Positions 6,463-14,755 of a stretch of 17,229 nucleotides of DNA are shown piece after piece. The notes beneath the pieces were generated by a model, which did not search any database, was not told where the DNA came from, and saw nothing but the letters and a program-made list of their open reading frames with translations. The stretch's first letter is position 1, and every line of letters starts with the position of its first letter. The position numbers and the translations under genes are program-made. Source of the stretch: LH-M37 sp965602855 (GTDB taxonomy: Bacteria; Pseudomonadota; Gammaproteobacteria; SZUA-229); the NCBI GenBank assembly GCA_965602855.1, contig CBFCZV010000040.1, forward strand, positions 1-17,229. The letters run 5' to 3'.

Positions 6463-8640
6463 ATGAGTGGAAATGAAACTCGCGTTCAGGCGATTCACAA
6501 TATTACCAACCGCGAACCAATGGCTGTATCAAAGCCCGAGCCGCTGTCAGAAATGTGGGCATGTGATGTCTTTAATTTGGCAAAAATGGAAGAGTCTCTC
6601 TCCAAGAATGCATTCAAGGCGATAAAGAAAACTGTACAAACAGGTGAGGTACTTGATCCTGCTACAGCAGATATCGTTGCCGCAGCGATGAAAGAATGGG
6701 CGATGTCAAAAGGCGTTAAATTCTTCTCACACATTTTCTACCCAATGACCAACATCACTGCTGAAAAACATGATGGTTTGATCGTGACTAATGCTGATGG
6801 TGTAGCCATCACTGAATTTACCGGTAGTCTGCTGATCAAAGGCGAGCCTGATGGTTCTTCATTCCCTAACGGCAGTATCCGTATGACCAATGCCGCACGT
6901 GGTTATACCGCATGGGATCCAACCAGCCCTGTTTACATCATGCACACAGACAATGGTGCAACACTGATGATTCCTTGTGTGTTTATGTCATGGACTGGCG
7001 AAGCGCTGGATAAAAAGATTCCACTGCTACGTTCTAATCACGCGATGAACGAAGCGGCGCAAAAAGTACTTTCCTTAATGGGTGAAACTGAGATTGCACC
7101 TTTAAATTCAAGCTGTGGTGCTGAGCAGGAATATTTCCTGGTTGATTCTAACTTTGCTAACAGTCGTCCTGACCTGTTATTAGCAGGTCGTACATTATTT
7201 GGTGCAGAGCCTGCTAAAGGCCAGCAATTTGATGACCATTATTTCGGTGCGATTCCTGCGCGCGTTCAGGTTTACATGCAGGACGTTGAAGATCAATTAT
7301 ACCGTTTAGGTATCCCAGCTAAAACTCACCATAACGAAGTGGCACCGGGTCAGTTTGAAATTGCGCCTTACTTCGAAGCTGCAAACGTTGCTGCCGATCA
7401 TCAACAGCTGATGATGACTATGCTGAAAATGACAGCGAGAAAACACGGCTTCATGTGTTTGATGCATGAAAAACCATTCGCCGGCATCAATGGTTCAGGT
7501 AAACACGTTAACTGGTCAGTGGGTAACTCAACACAAGGCAACTTGCTTGATCCTGGAAAAACTCCACACGACAACCTGAACTTCTTATTATTCTGTGGCG
7601 CGGTTATTCGCGGCGTACATCTTCACGGTCCATTGTTGCGCGCGGTTATCGCCTCAGCATCAAACGACCATCGTCTGGGTGCTAACGAAGCGCCTCCAGC
7701 GATTCTTTCAGTTTACCTGGGTGATCAGCTGGAAAAAGTTTTCCAGGATATCAAAAAAGGCAAGCTGGTTAAGAGTAAAGCGGGAGGTTTGATGAAGTCA
7801 GGCCTGTCACAGATTCTTCATTTTGAACGCGATCCTGGCGATCGTAACCGTACGTCACCGTTTGCTTTTACCGGTAATCGTTTTGAGTTCCGTGCTGTCG
7901 GTTCATCACAGTCAGTATCTGGTCCGTTAGTAGCAATGAATACTATGCTGGCCGATTCACTTGACTGGATTGCTGGAAAACTGGCAACCAAGTTGAAGAA
8001 AAAAGGTGCAGATCAGACCGAAGCCGTTTTTGCTGTCATCAAAGAACTGATGGAAGAACACGACAACGCCGTATTCGGTGGTGACGGTTATTCAGAAGAA
8101 TGGCACAAGGCGGCTGTTGAAGAGCGTGGTTTGAAGAACATCCCAACCACTGCTGATGCGTTACCCGCATTGCGTGAAAAATCTGTTAAAGCACTGTTCA
8201 AGAAAACCGGCGTATTATCACCGGTTGAGCTGGAAAGTCGTTATGAAGTATATGCAGAGCAATACATTCTTTCTATCGAAGTAGAAGCAAAACTGGTCGT
8301 TGATATGGCTAAAACCATGATCTACCCAGCCGCTATTCAATACCTGTTCGAGCTGTCTAATACCAGTGCAAGCATGGCGGATATGGGCGTTGAGCTTGAT
8401 AATTCAGTAGCTAAGAACATTGCCACTGAATCGAATGCCATGATGGCTGCGGTTGAAAAACTGAGTACAGCGATGGAGAAAGAAAATTTCTCAAATACAG
8501 AAAAACACATGCAGTACTGCGCTAACGATATCTGTGGTTTGATGGATGAAGTACGTGCACATGCCGATGTTCTGGAAGTAGAAGTTGCAGATGACCTGTG
8601 GCCTTTGCCTAAGTACCGTGAAATGTTGTTTATAAAATAA
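6463..8640 (+). CDS. glnN: Type III glutamine synthetase (GSIII)
   Basis: This 725-residue protein is a glutamine synthetase of the long GSIII class, known from Bacteroidetes, cyanobacteria and scattered proteobacteria. It uses glutamate, ammonium and ATP like GSI but forms a differently packed dodecamer. Family motifs in order: SSFPNGSIRMTNAARGYTAWD (from ~132), GAEQEYFLVD (219-228), HHNEVAPGQFEIAPYFE (289-305), INGSGKHVNWSVG (342-354), LGANEAPPAILSVYLG (405-420) and DRNRTSPFAFTGNRFEFRAVG (from 460). The Tyr-containing adenylylation loop of GSI (LYDLPPEE) is absent, so GlnE should not control it. GAGGAAAA precedes the ATG at good spacing. Transcription is expected from the sigma54 element at 6310-6325, activated by NtrC. 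A strong terminator follows, so it is probably a single-gene unit. The symbol glnN follows use in other bacteria. Confidence 0.96.
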   Translation: MSGNETRVQAIHNITNREPMAVSKPEPLSEMWACDVFNLAKMEESLSKNAFKAIKKTVQTGEVLDPATADIVAAAMKEWAMSKGVKFFSHIFYPMTNITAEKHDGLIVTNADGVAITEFTGSLLIKGEPDGSSFPNGSIRMTNAARGYTAWDPTSPVYIMHTDNGATLMIPCVFMSWTGEALDKKIPLLRSNHAMNEAAQKVLSLMGETEIAPLNSSCGAEQEYFLVDSNFANSRPDLLLAGRTLFGAEPAKGQQFDDHYFGAIPARVQVYMQDVEDQLYRLGIPAKTHHNEVAPGQFEIAPYFEAANVAADHQQLMMTMLKMTARKHGFMCLMHEKPFAGINGSGKHVNWSVGNSTQGNLLDPGKTPHDNLNFLLFCGAVIRGVHLHGPLLRAVIASASNDHRLGANEAPPAILSVYLGDQLEKVFQDIKKGKLVKSKAGGLMKSGLSQILHFERDPGDRNRTSPFAFTGNRFEFRAVGSSQSVSGPLVAMNTMLADSLDWIAGKLATKLKKKGADQTEAVFAVIKELMEEHDNAVFGGDGYSEEWHKAAVEERGLKNIPTTADALPALREKSVKALFKKTGVLSPVELESRYEVYAEQYILSIEVEAKLVVDMAKTMIYPAAIQYLFELSNTSASMADMGVELDNSVAKNIATESNAMMAAVEKLSTAMEKENFSNTEKHMQYCANDICGLMDEVRAHADVLEVEVADDLWPLPKYREMLFIK

Positions 8641-8663
8641 AACGTAGTTTTAATAACAGCAAT

Positions 8664-8691
8664 AAAAAGGCCGCTAATAAGCGGCCTTTTT
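8664..8691 (+). terminator. Intrinsic terminator after the type III glutamine synthetase
   Basis: AAAAAGGCCGC (8664-8674), a TAATAA loop and GCGGCCTTTTT (8681-8691) make an 11-bp perfect stem followed by more Ts (to 8693). It lies 24 bases after the stop codon and separates this gene from the GGDEF/EAL gene. Confidence 0.93.
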
Positions 8692-8855
8692 TTGTGGTTT
8701 ATATTAATTGAATAGTTGATATCAATAAACAGAATGACAATTTATTGATGTAGGAGGTGTTTTAGGCAATCCATAATCATTGTTTTGTAAAGGTTATTGA
8801 ATTATTTTATTGATAGGGCTACTGTAATATCATAATCATAGAAAGGGATATTTTT

Positions 8856-11621
8856 ATGAAGTCTGTATATTCAATTAAAAAAGCGTGGCATGGCTTGATC
8901 ATGCTTGTTGCGTTTCTTCCTCTGGTTATCTTGCTGATCTGGGTAGGGTTAGTAGTTCATAATATTCTGTTAGAAAAGTCGTTGCAGCAAGAAAAAGTGA
9001 TGCAGGATCTTGTGCATAATGGTGTGGTTCAGGAGGTATCGCGTCTAACAACCATGCTTGAGAATAAAAGCGATCCTATGGCTTATATTCTATCTCTTAA
9101 GCAAGATCATAATCTTCTCTCTCAGTTATTCAAAAAAGTATTGGAGCGTGAGCCTTCAATGCATCTTCTTGTTTTATTTGATTCTGAAGGTCGAATTATT
9201 TTAGAAGAGGAGAATTATGTTACCAAAAATTCAACTACTTCCGGATTGTCTGAACATCTGAATGGTATTACATCGTTGTCCGGGAAATTGGCAGTTCCAA
9301 TGCAGGGTAAGATTTATATTGCCTCAAATGGAATACATTCAGAGGGGGTGTTTATTACAATTTCAGTGCCGGTAATTATGAATGAAAAAAAACAAGGTGT
9401 TTTGCTGGCAGAGATTGATGCAAATATTTTATTTCACAGCATCAAACGGCATATGGTCAGGGATGGAATAAATTCATATATCACGGATGAGTCAGGATTG
9501 TTACTGGTAGCTCCAGATAATAGTCAATTTGATGTGGGTGAAGATGTTAGCAAGTTGTTTTTGGTTAAAGCAATAATGAATGATCAGAAATGGCCGACTG
9601 AGAGAAAATATGAAGGTATAAATGGATTAGAAGTATATGGCTCATACACATCAATTGGCGATTTAGACTGGAAAATTGTAACCGAAGTGGAGCGAGACAT
9701 TATTGTGCAGCCAATTTATGAGCTGATATTGAATTTGGCATTGGTGAGTGGAGTTGTTGTTTTTTTGTTATTAATTTTAGGTGTGAGATTGGTTGATCGT
9801 GTGATAAGGCCTGTGCAGGAAATTGCAGATGATTTTAAGCGAGTAGGGAAGCAGGATTTAATGCCCTCCACCATTGAGTCATCGTTTAGTGAGTTAGATA
9901 GTATGGTGGATGGATTTAATCAAATGGTTAAAGAGATTTCACGTAAACAGCAGCATCTAACTAAAGCATCTATTGTGTTTGAAAATACATCTGAGGGAAT
10001 AGTAATAACAGATACAAGGCCGAATATACTGAGTGTGAATAATGCTTTTACAACGGTTACTGGTTATAGCGAAGATGAGGTGATTGGAAAAGACCCCTCC
10101 TTTCTTAAATCAGGAGCACACGACGATCATTTTTATGAGGAAATGTGGCGGGCATTAGAGGATACGGGGCATTGGCAGGGGGAGATACAGAATCGTCGTA
10201 AAAATGGTGAAATATATACAGAGTTGCTTAGTATAAATAGTTTTAATGATGTGCATGGAGAGCCGGTTGAATATATAGGCGTTTTTGCAGATATAAGTAA
10301 AATCAAAGAGACAGAAAATAAACTAGAACATCTGGCACATTATGATCCCTTAACTAATCTTCCAAACCGATTGCTATGTCATGTGCGAATGGAGCATGAA
10401 ATGCAATATGCAGAAAGAAATGAGAAGTTGGTTGCGATTCTGCTGCTGGATCTTGATATGTTTAAAAATATCAATGACTCTCTAGGTCATGTTATGGGGG
10501 ATAAGCTATTACAGGAAGTAACAGAGCGATTAAAGCAACGAGTGAGAGATGAGGACACAATTGCTCGACTTGGTGGTGATGAATTTGTTTTGATTATTGG
10601 GTCGCTTGAAGATAGAAAAAATGTATCAGAGATTGCCATGGATATTCTGAAATTATTTTCGGAGTCTTTTGATATAGGAGAACATGAAGTCTTTATTGGT
10701 GCCAGTATTGGTATTAGTGTCTTCCCGGATGATGCACGTGATGTAGGTAGTTTGTTACAAAATGCAGATGCGGCTATGTATCGTGCGAAAGCAGAGGGTC
10801 GTGATAATTATCAGTACTATACGTCAGAATTAACCAGTAGCGCTAATCAGCGTTTGAGCACAGAATTTTACTTACGCCATGCTTTAGAAAAAAATGAACT
10901 GATACTTCATTACCAGCCACAATATTCCGCGGCAACGGGGGAAATGCTTGCAGTAGAAGCATTGATACGTTGGCAGCACCCGATAGACGGATTGGTTTTT
11001 CCAGATAAATTTATATCTGTAGCAGAAGAAACAGGCTTAATTGTACCAATTGGCGAATGGGTGATAGAGACGGCATGTAAGCAGCTAAGAAAATGGCAGC
11101 AGTCCGGTTGTCCAGAATTAAGAATGGCGATAAATTTATCTGCACGCCAATTTAGAAAATCGGGCCTGGCAAAGACAGTAAGCAGGATATTTAATGAAAC
11201 TGAAGTGAAACCACATCAAATAGATCTTGAATTGACAGAAAGTATTATTATGCGTGATGCTGATTCTACGATTGCTACTCTGGATGAGTTTCATGAAATG
11301 GGTGTTGAGCTTTCGATCGATGATTTTGGTACAGGTTACTCATCACTCAGTTATCTCAAAAGATTCCCAATCAACAGGTTGAAAATAGATCGAGAATTTG
11401 TAAGAAATATTACAACGGATAAAAGTGATGCTGATTTGATCAAATCAATTATTGCACTGGGTCACTGCATGAATCTAAAAGTTCTTGCTGAAGGCGTGGA
11501 AGACATAGAGCAATTAAATTATTTGAAAGAACATGGCTGTGATGAAATACAGGGGTATTACTACAGCAAGCCAATACCCGCAGATGAGCTTGAAGCTTTA
11601 TGTAAGAAAGAAAAGGACTAA
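8856..11621 (+). CDS. Membrane sensor c-di-GMP enzyme (sensor-HAMP-PAS-GGDEF-EAL)
   Basis: This 921-residue protein should sense a periplasmic signal and change cyclic di-GMP levels. Layout: membrane segment ~13-37; periplasmic Cache-like sensor ~38-285; second membrane segment ~289-312; HAMP ~312-365; PAS ~370-485 (FENTSEGIVITDT, NNAFTTVTGYSEDEV); GGDEF ~490-655; EAL ~665-920. GGDEF is intact (573-577), and an RxxD inhibitory site (RDED, 564-567) lies five residues before it, so the cyclase is probably active and feedback-inhibited. The EAL domain keeps EALIRW (701-706), DDFGTGYSS (822-830) and LAEGVE (877-882), so it may be active too; net direction cannot be read from sequence. GAAAGGG precedes the ATG by 8 bases. 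It is more AT-rich than nearby genes (20 G/C in 9961-10020 versus 32 in 12241-12300 of comM). No sigma54 element or NtrC site was found before it. Confidence 0.93.
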   Translation: MKSVYSIKKAWHGLIMLVAFLPLVILLIWVGLVVHNILLEKSLQQEKVMQDLVHNGVVQEVSRLTTMLENKSDPMAYILSLKQDHNLLSQLFKKVLEREPSMHLLVLFDSEGRIILEEENYVTKNSTTSGLSEHLNGITSLSGKLAVPMQGKIYIASNGIHSEGVFITISVPVIMNEKKQGVLLAEIDANILFHSIKRHMVRDGINSYITDESGLLLVAPDNSQFDVGEDVSKLFLVKAIMNDQKWPTERKYEGINGLEVYGSYTSIGDLDWKIVTEVERDIIVQPIYELILNLALVSGVVVFLLLILGVRLVDRVIRPVQEIADDFKRVGKQDLMPSTIESSFSELDSMVDGFNQMVKEISRKQQHLTKASIVFENTSEGIVITDTRPNILSVNNAFTTVTGYSEDEVIGKDPSFLKSGAHDDHFYEEMWRALEDTGHWQGEIQNRRKNGEIYTELLSINSFNDVHGEPVEYIGVFADISKIKETENKLEHLAHYDPLTNLPNRLLCHVRMEHEMQYAERNEKLVAILLLDLDMFKNINDSLGHVMGDKLLQEVTERLKQRVRDEDTIARLGGDEFVLIIGSLEDRKNVSEIAMDILKLFSESFDIGEHEVFIGASIGISVFPDDARDVGSLLQNADAAMYRAKAEGRDNYQYYTSELTSSANQRLSTEFYLRHALEKNELILHYQPQYSAATGEMLAVEALIRWQHPIDGLVFPDKFISVAEETGLIVPIGEWVIETACKQLRKWQQSGCPELRMAINLSARQFRKSGLAKTVSRIFNETEVKPHQIDLELTESIIMRDADSTIATLDEFHEMGVELSIDDFGTGYSSLSYLKRFPINRLKIDREFVRNITTDKSDADLIKSIIALGHCMNLKVLAEGVEDIEQLNYLKEHGCDEIQGYYYSKPIPADELEALCKKEKD

Positions 11622-11798
11622 TTTGTAAGGCGCAAGAATAAAATCTGTTGAATGATTATGTGGCTGTTAGTATCTATAGAGTATGTATGGTGCTTGGGGT
11701 AGATATGTTCCAGTATCGCCTCATGAGACAGTAGTTCAATCCCGGTTGTCTGGTATATAAATCAAAAGTAAATTTCCATAATGCGATTATGAATTGAT

Positions 11799-11875
11799 TG
11801 GCGCGCCCGAGTGGATTTGAACCACCGACCTTTGGCTTCGGAGGCCAACACTCTATCCAACTGAGCTACGGGCGC
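11799..11875 (-). tRNA. tRNA-Arg (anticodon CCG, reads CGG)
   Basis: On the minus strand the acceptor GCGCCCG pairs with CGGGCGC, the D-arm begins GCTCAGTTGGATAGAGT, the anticodon stem-loop is TTGGC-CTCCGAA-GCCAA, and the T-arm is GGTGG-TTCAAAT-CCACT (last pair non-Watson-Crick G-T). The anticodon CCG lies at 11839-11841. Discriminator G and an encoded CCA (11799-11801) complete a 77-base gene. A weak 6-bp dyad (CATAAT/ATTATG, 11777-11791) follows the 3' end and may help termination. Confidence 0.96.
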
Positions 11876-11931
11876 AGATCGTAGGCGTAGTTTATCAGGC
11901 TTATGTGAGCTTGTAAGAGTTGCCTTAAATT

Positions 11932-13440
11932 TTATTCAAGAAAACGATTAACGCTACGATAAGTGATAGCTTCGGTTAGGTGTGGCATTTCGATATTTTC
12001 GCTTTCAGAGATGTCGGCAATGGTGCGTGCCAGTTTCAGGATACGGTGGTATGCGCGGGCGGAGAGTCTGAGTTTGTCCATGGCCTGATTGAGGATTTGT
12101 TTTTCTTTCTCGCCTAGCTGGCAGAAGGTTTCGACTTCTTTGTTGTTGAGTTCTGCATTGCTCTTTCCGCAGCGTTGCATTTGTCGCTGGTAGGCCTGAA
12201 CGACTCGTTCTCGTATCTGGGCGCTGCTTTCACCTCTGGGGGCGTTGCTGTCGAGAGCCGATTTATCGAGCCTTGGGACTTCGATGTGGATATCAATGCG
12301 GTCGAGCAGAGGGGCGGAAATGTTGTTGCGGTGTCGTTTTTGTTGTTCGAGGGTGCACTGACAGAGTGATTTGCCATCGCAGCTATAGCCCTGTGGGCAG
12401 GGATTCATGGCGGCGATTAGCTGGAATCGTGCTGGGAATTCGGCCTGTCGGGCGGCGCGTGAGATCATGATGTTGCCGGTTTCCAGTGGTTCGCGCAGGA
12501 CATCGAGTACGTGGCGATCAAACTGGGTGAGTTCATCCAGAAATAGTACGCCTTGATGGGCGAGTGAGATTTCACCTGGAGATGGGATGGAACCGCCACC
12601 GACCAGTGCCACGCCGGATGCGGTGTGATGTGGGCTGCGGAAGGGGCGTTGTTTCCAGTTGCGTACGTTGAACCCCGTATGACTGATGGACTGCACCGAG
12701 GCGCTTTCCAGTGCATGTTCATCGCTCAGTGGTGGGAGAATACCCGGTAGACGTGAAGCCAGCATGGATTTTCCTGTGCCGGGTGGGCCGACCATAATCA
12801 GGTTGTGGCGACCGGCTGCTGCTATTTCGAGCGCACGACGGGCGAGGTGCTGGCCGCGTATGTCAGCCATATCGGCTACTTCTAAGGCTTCGCTTTCAAT
12901 GTTCTTGATATCAGGTTCATCAAGATCACCCTGCTGGCGAAGATACTGGCAAATACTGAGTAAATCTTTGGCGGCTTTAACATCGGTTTTATTAACCAGT
13001 GCGGCTTCAATCGCGCTTTCAGCGGGCAGAACCAGTGTTCGATTACTAGCATTGGCGGCCATTGCAGAGGGCAGGCTGCCGTGCACAGGACGTAGTTCAC
13101 CGGAGAGTGCCAGCTCGCCGTGGAATTCGTGTGAGCTGAGTAGTTTGTCATCAATTTGTTCAGAAGCGGCCAGTATGCCGAGTGCGATGGGCAGGTCATA
13201 ACGCCCCCCATCTTTGGGTAAATCGGCGGGTGCCAGGTTGACGGTGATCCTGCGGGTTGGAAATTCAAAGTGTGAATTGATGATGGCGGCGCGGACGCGA
13301 TCCTTACTTTCTCTGACCGCCGCTTCGGGCAGGCCCACGATAGAAAGCGCGGGCAGGCCATTTGAAATATGAACTTCAACGGTGACTTCAGGTGCCTGAA
13401 TGCCGACCAGGGCGCGGGTGTAAACGGTGGCGAGTTGCAT
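11932..13440 (-). CDS. comM: YifB/ComM family AAA+ ATPase (Mg-chelatase-like)
   Basis: ComM is a hexameric helicase that promotes branch migration during integration of DNA in natural transformation, and it is also widespread in non-competent bacteria. The 502 residues show the N-terminal ChlI-like fold (~20-120, with NGLPALSIVGLPEAAVRESKDRVR), Walker A GPPGTGKS (218-225), the conserved RPFRSPHHTAS (265-275), Walker B LFLDEL (299-304) and MNPCPQGYSC, a Cys-rich loop (with CQC and CT nearby) typical of the family. The C-terminal helical domain contains LRLSARAYHRILKLARTIAD. Start at 13438-13440 is supported by AAAGGAC just upstream. It follows ubiK on the same strand by about 80 bases and may be co-transcribed. 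Older annotations call it a magnesium chelatase, which is misleading. Confidence 0.95.
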   Translation of the reverse strand: MQLATVYTRALVGIQAPEVTVEVHISNGLPALSIVGLPEAAVRESKDRVRAAIINSHFEFPTRRITVNLAPADLPKDGGRYDLPIALGILAASEQIDDKLLSSHEFHGELALSGELRPVHGSLPSAMAANASNRTLVLPAESAIEAALVNKTDVKAAKDLLSICQYLRQQGDLDEPDIKNIESEALEVADMADIRGQHLARRALEIAAAGRHNLIMVGPPGTGKSMLASRLPGILPPLSDEHALESASVQSISHTGFNVRNWKQRPFRSPHHTASGVALVGGGSIPSPGEISLAHQGVLFLDELTQFDRHVLDVLREPLETGNIMISRAARQAEFPARFQLIAAMNPCPQGYSCDGKSLCQCTLEQQKRHRNNISAPLLDRIDIHIEVPRLDKSALDSNAPRGESSAQIRERVVQAYQRQMQRCGKSNAELNNKEVETFCQLGEKEKQILNQAMDKLRLSARAYHRILKLARTIADISESENIEMPHLTEAITYRSVNRFLE

Positions 13441-13520
13441 GGTGTCCTTTCCAAACTTCTATAGAGATACCCATTGTAGGTAAAAGCATAGGCGGTGCAT
13501 AGTTTTTAGTTGAAAGCTTT

Positions 13521-13760
13521 TTATCCTTTATCAAGCTCAGCCAACTGCTTTTCCAGTTGATCAAGTTTTTCACGGGTGCGAGACAGTAGCGCTGATTGAA
13601 CATCGAATTCTTCACGGGTAACCAGGTTCATTTTTGATAATGAGCTCTGCAATAAAGCTTTAATGTTGGCTTCTAGATCCTGCTGTATCTGATGAATATT
13701 CCCCGGAAGTAAGCCGGTTATTTTTTTTGCCAGATCATCAAAAGTATTTTTATTTTCCAT
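13521..13760 (-). CDS. ubiK: Ubiquinone biosynthesis accessory factor UbiK (BMFP domain)
   Basis: UbiK (YqiC) is a small coiled-coil protein that helps aerobic ubiquinone synthesis, probably by linking the Ubi complex with the membrane. This 79-residue protein begins MENKNTFDDLAKKITGLLP and has an amphipathic N-terminal half followed by a heptad-like coiled coil (about 45-77, TREEFDVQSALLSRTREKLDQLEKQLAEL), which is the family pattern. The length is slightly below the usual 80-100. The ribosome-binding site is weak (AGAGAA). The arrangement next to comM and divergent to a porin-glnK-amtB unit recalls gammaproteobacterial loci such as those of pseudomonads. Confidence 0.9.
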   Translation of the reverse strand: MENKNTFDDLAKKITGLLPGNIHQIQQDLEANIKALLQSSLSKMNLVTREEFDVQSALLSRTREKLDQLEKQLAELDKG

Positions 13761-13792
13761 AGTTCTCTGCCTGTAAAAATGTATTTCATTTT

Positions 13793-13850
13793 ACGCCAAA
13801 ACGGTGCACATAAATAAGGCATTGCTTATTATTGCGCACCATAATGATGC
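13793..13850. promoter_or_regulatory. NtrC sites upstream of the porin-glnK1-amtB1 unit
   Basis: GCACCATAATGATGC (13836-13850) matches the NtrC palindrome GCACCA-N3-TGGTGC except at one position. A weaker second site, ACGCCAAAACGGTGC (13793-13807), matches 9 of 12 defined positions. Their starts are 43 bp apart, about four helical turns. They lie roughly 110 and 153 bp upstream of the predicted start at 13953. The gap also serves divergent ubiK, whose start is at 13760. Confidence 0.65.
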
Positions 13851-13926
13851 GAGACGCTTGGGCAAAAGGGGGTTAATGAAGTAATAAAATTATATAAGCC
13901 ACTGTTTTAAATAAAGAAATAATTTT

Positions 13927-13942
13927 TGGCACGCCATCTGCA
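13927..13942 (+). promoter_or_regulatory. Predicted sigma54 promoter of the porin-glnK1-amtB1 unit
   Basis: TGGCACGCCATCTGCA has a perfect -24 half (TGGCACG) and the GG-N10-GC spacing; 14 of 16 consensus positions agree. The predicted start is near 13953, about 53 bases before the chosen porin ATG at 14006. NtrC sites are placed correctly upstream. This is the best sigma54 match in the window. Confidence 0.85.
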
Positions 13943-14005
13943 GTGTTCACGTCATAGTTGAAAAAGATTCAATTAATTTTTAAAGATTATTGTGGAGATA
14001 ATGAC

Positions 14006-14677
14006 ATGTTGAAAAAATCTATGGTGTTAACAACTGCTATGGCAGCAATTTTATCAAGTGGTAGTGTGTTGGCTGATGCATCGGTAAATGCGGCTGCTTC
14101 AAATAACTACGTGTGGCGTGGTGTTACTCAATCAGCTGATACTGCTTCAGTGTCTGGCGGTGTTGACTGGTCTAATGATTCAGGTCTTTACCTGGGTGTC
14201 TGGTCAGGTTCGCTTGTTTTTGGAACAGAAACTGATTTCTATGCGGGCTTTGCAGGTAAAGCCGGTGGCCTTGGTTACGATGTGGGTGTTATCACTTACC
14301 AGTATACACAGCTTCCTGATATCAATTTTACTGAAGCTTATGTAAATGTTTCTTTTGCAGATGTGACTGTTGGTTTGGCTTCTACGATTGATGCAGGTGA
14401 GGCTAATAAGAATGCTGCTTTTGATGAAGGAGATATGTACGTGAGCGCCAGTTACGGTTTTAAAGCCGGTGTTTTTGATACCAGCGTATATGGTGGTAGT
14501 TATATGTTTGAAAATGATAATCGTTTTGGAAATGGTGAGCTGGATTACAGGCACTATGGTGTGAGCTTCACCAGTGGTGAGGTAACGGTTGCGCTTGAAA
14601 AGAATGATCTTGATGGTGCTGCTGTTGATGACAATGTTCGTGTTGTTGCAACCTGGTCAAAGTCCTGGGATATCTAA
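14006..14677 (+). CDS. TorF family putative outer-membrane porin
   Basis: This predicted outer-membrane beta-barrel belongs to the family of TorF-like putative porins (TIGR02001 type), often found beside glnK-amtB; its substrate is not established. I chose the ATG at 14006-14008, giving 223 residues. It has GGAG about 9 bases upstream and starts a clean signal peptide (MLKKSMVLTTAMAAILSSGS, cleavage after A23 in SVLA-D). An in-frame ATG at 13958 lies only a few bases from the predicted transcription start and has no ribosome-binding site. The mature protein starts with NNYVWRGVTQSADTASVSGGVDW, the family hallmark, and continues with alternating aromatic/polar strands to a terminal strand VRVVATWSKSWDI. 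It is first in a probable operon with glnK1 and amtB1, so a role in nitrogen-compound uptake under ammonium limitation is a fair inference. Confidence 0.9.
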   Translation: MLKKSMVLTTAMAAILSSGSVLADASVNAAASNNYVWRGVTQSADTASVSGGVDWSNDSGLYLGVWSGSLVFGTETDFYAGFAGKAGGLGYDVGVITYQYTQLPDINFTEAYVNVSFADVTVGLASTIDAGEANKNAAFDEGDMYVSASYGFKAGVFDTSVYGGSYMFENDNRFGNGELDYRHYGVSFTSGEVTVALEKNDLDGAAVDDNVRVVATWSKSWDI

Positions 14678-14704
14678 TCAACTGTTAATTCATTATCTGG
14701 ACAA

Positions 14705-14734
14705 TGCACGCCACAGCACTATAGGTGGCGTGCA
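14705..14734 (+). repeat. Perfect 10-bp inverted repeat between the porin gene and glnK1
   Basis: TGCACGCCAC (14705-14714) and GTGGCGTGCA (14725-14734) form a perfect GC-rich stem with a 10-base loop. No T run follows, so it is not a standard terminator. It ends about 6 bases before the glnK1 ribosome-binding site (GAGGAG, 14741-14746). It could be an RNA-stability or processing hairpin, a partial attenuator between genes, or an operator; the arms do not fit the NtrC dyad spacing. Confidence 0.7.
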
Positions 14735-14755
14735 CAATCCGAGGAGTATTTTCAT

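Noticed and set aside
8797..8825. TTGAAT-N17-TACTGT as a sigma70 promoter for the GGDEF/EAL gene.
   Set aside because: The match is weak in an AT-rich stretch where such hits are common, so it was not listed as a feature.
11725..11760. GTTCAATCCCGG resembling a tRNA T-loop, near the tRNA-Arg.
   Set aside because: The flanking bases do not pair into a T-stem and no acceptor, D or anticodon arm can be built, so a tRNA or tRNA fragment is not supported.
8641..11798. Possible genomic island inserted at the tRNA-Arg 3' end.
   Set aside because: I saw no direct repeat of the tRNA 3' end on the far side, no integrase and no mobility gene; only the AT-rich composition of one gene points that way.
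12686..13454. Long open frames overlapping comM (12686-13201 plus, 12882-13454 minus).
   Set aside because: They lie across the well-supported comM reading frame, show no recognisable domain and have compositions typical of shadow frames.
13958..14005. An upstream ATG extending the porin by 16 residues (MKKIQLIFKDYCGDND).
   Set aside because: It lies about 5 bases from the predicted transcription start, has no ribosome-binding site and would spoil the signal peptide.
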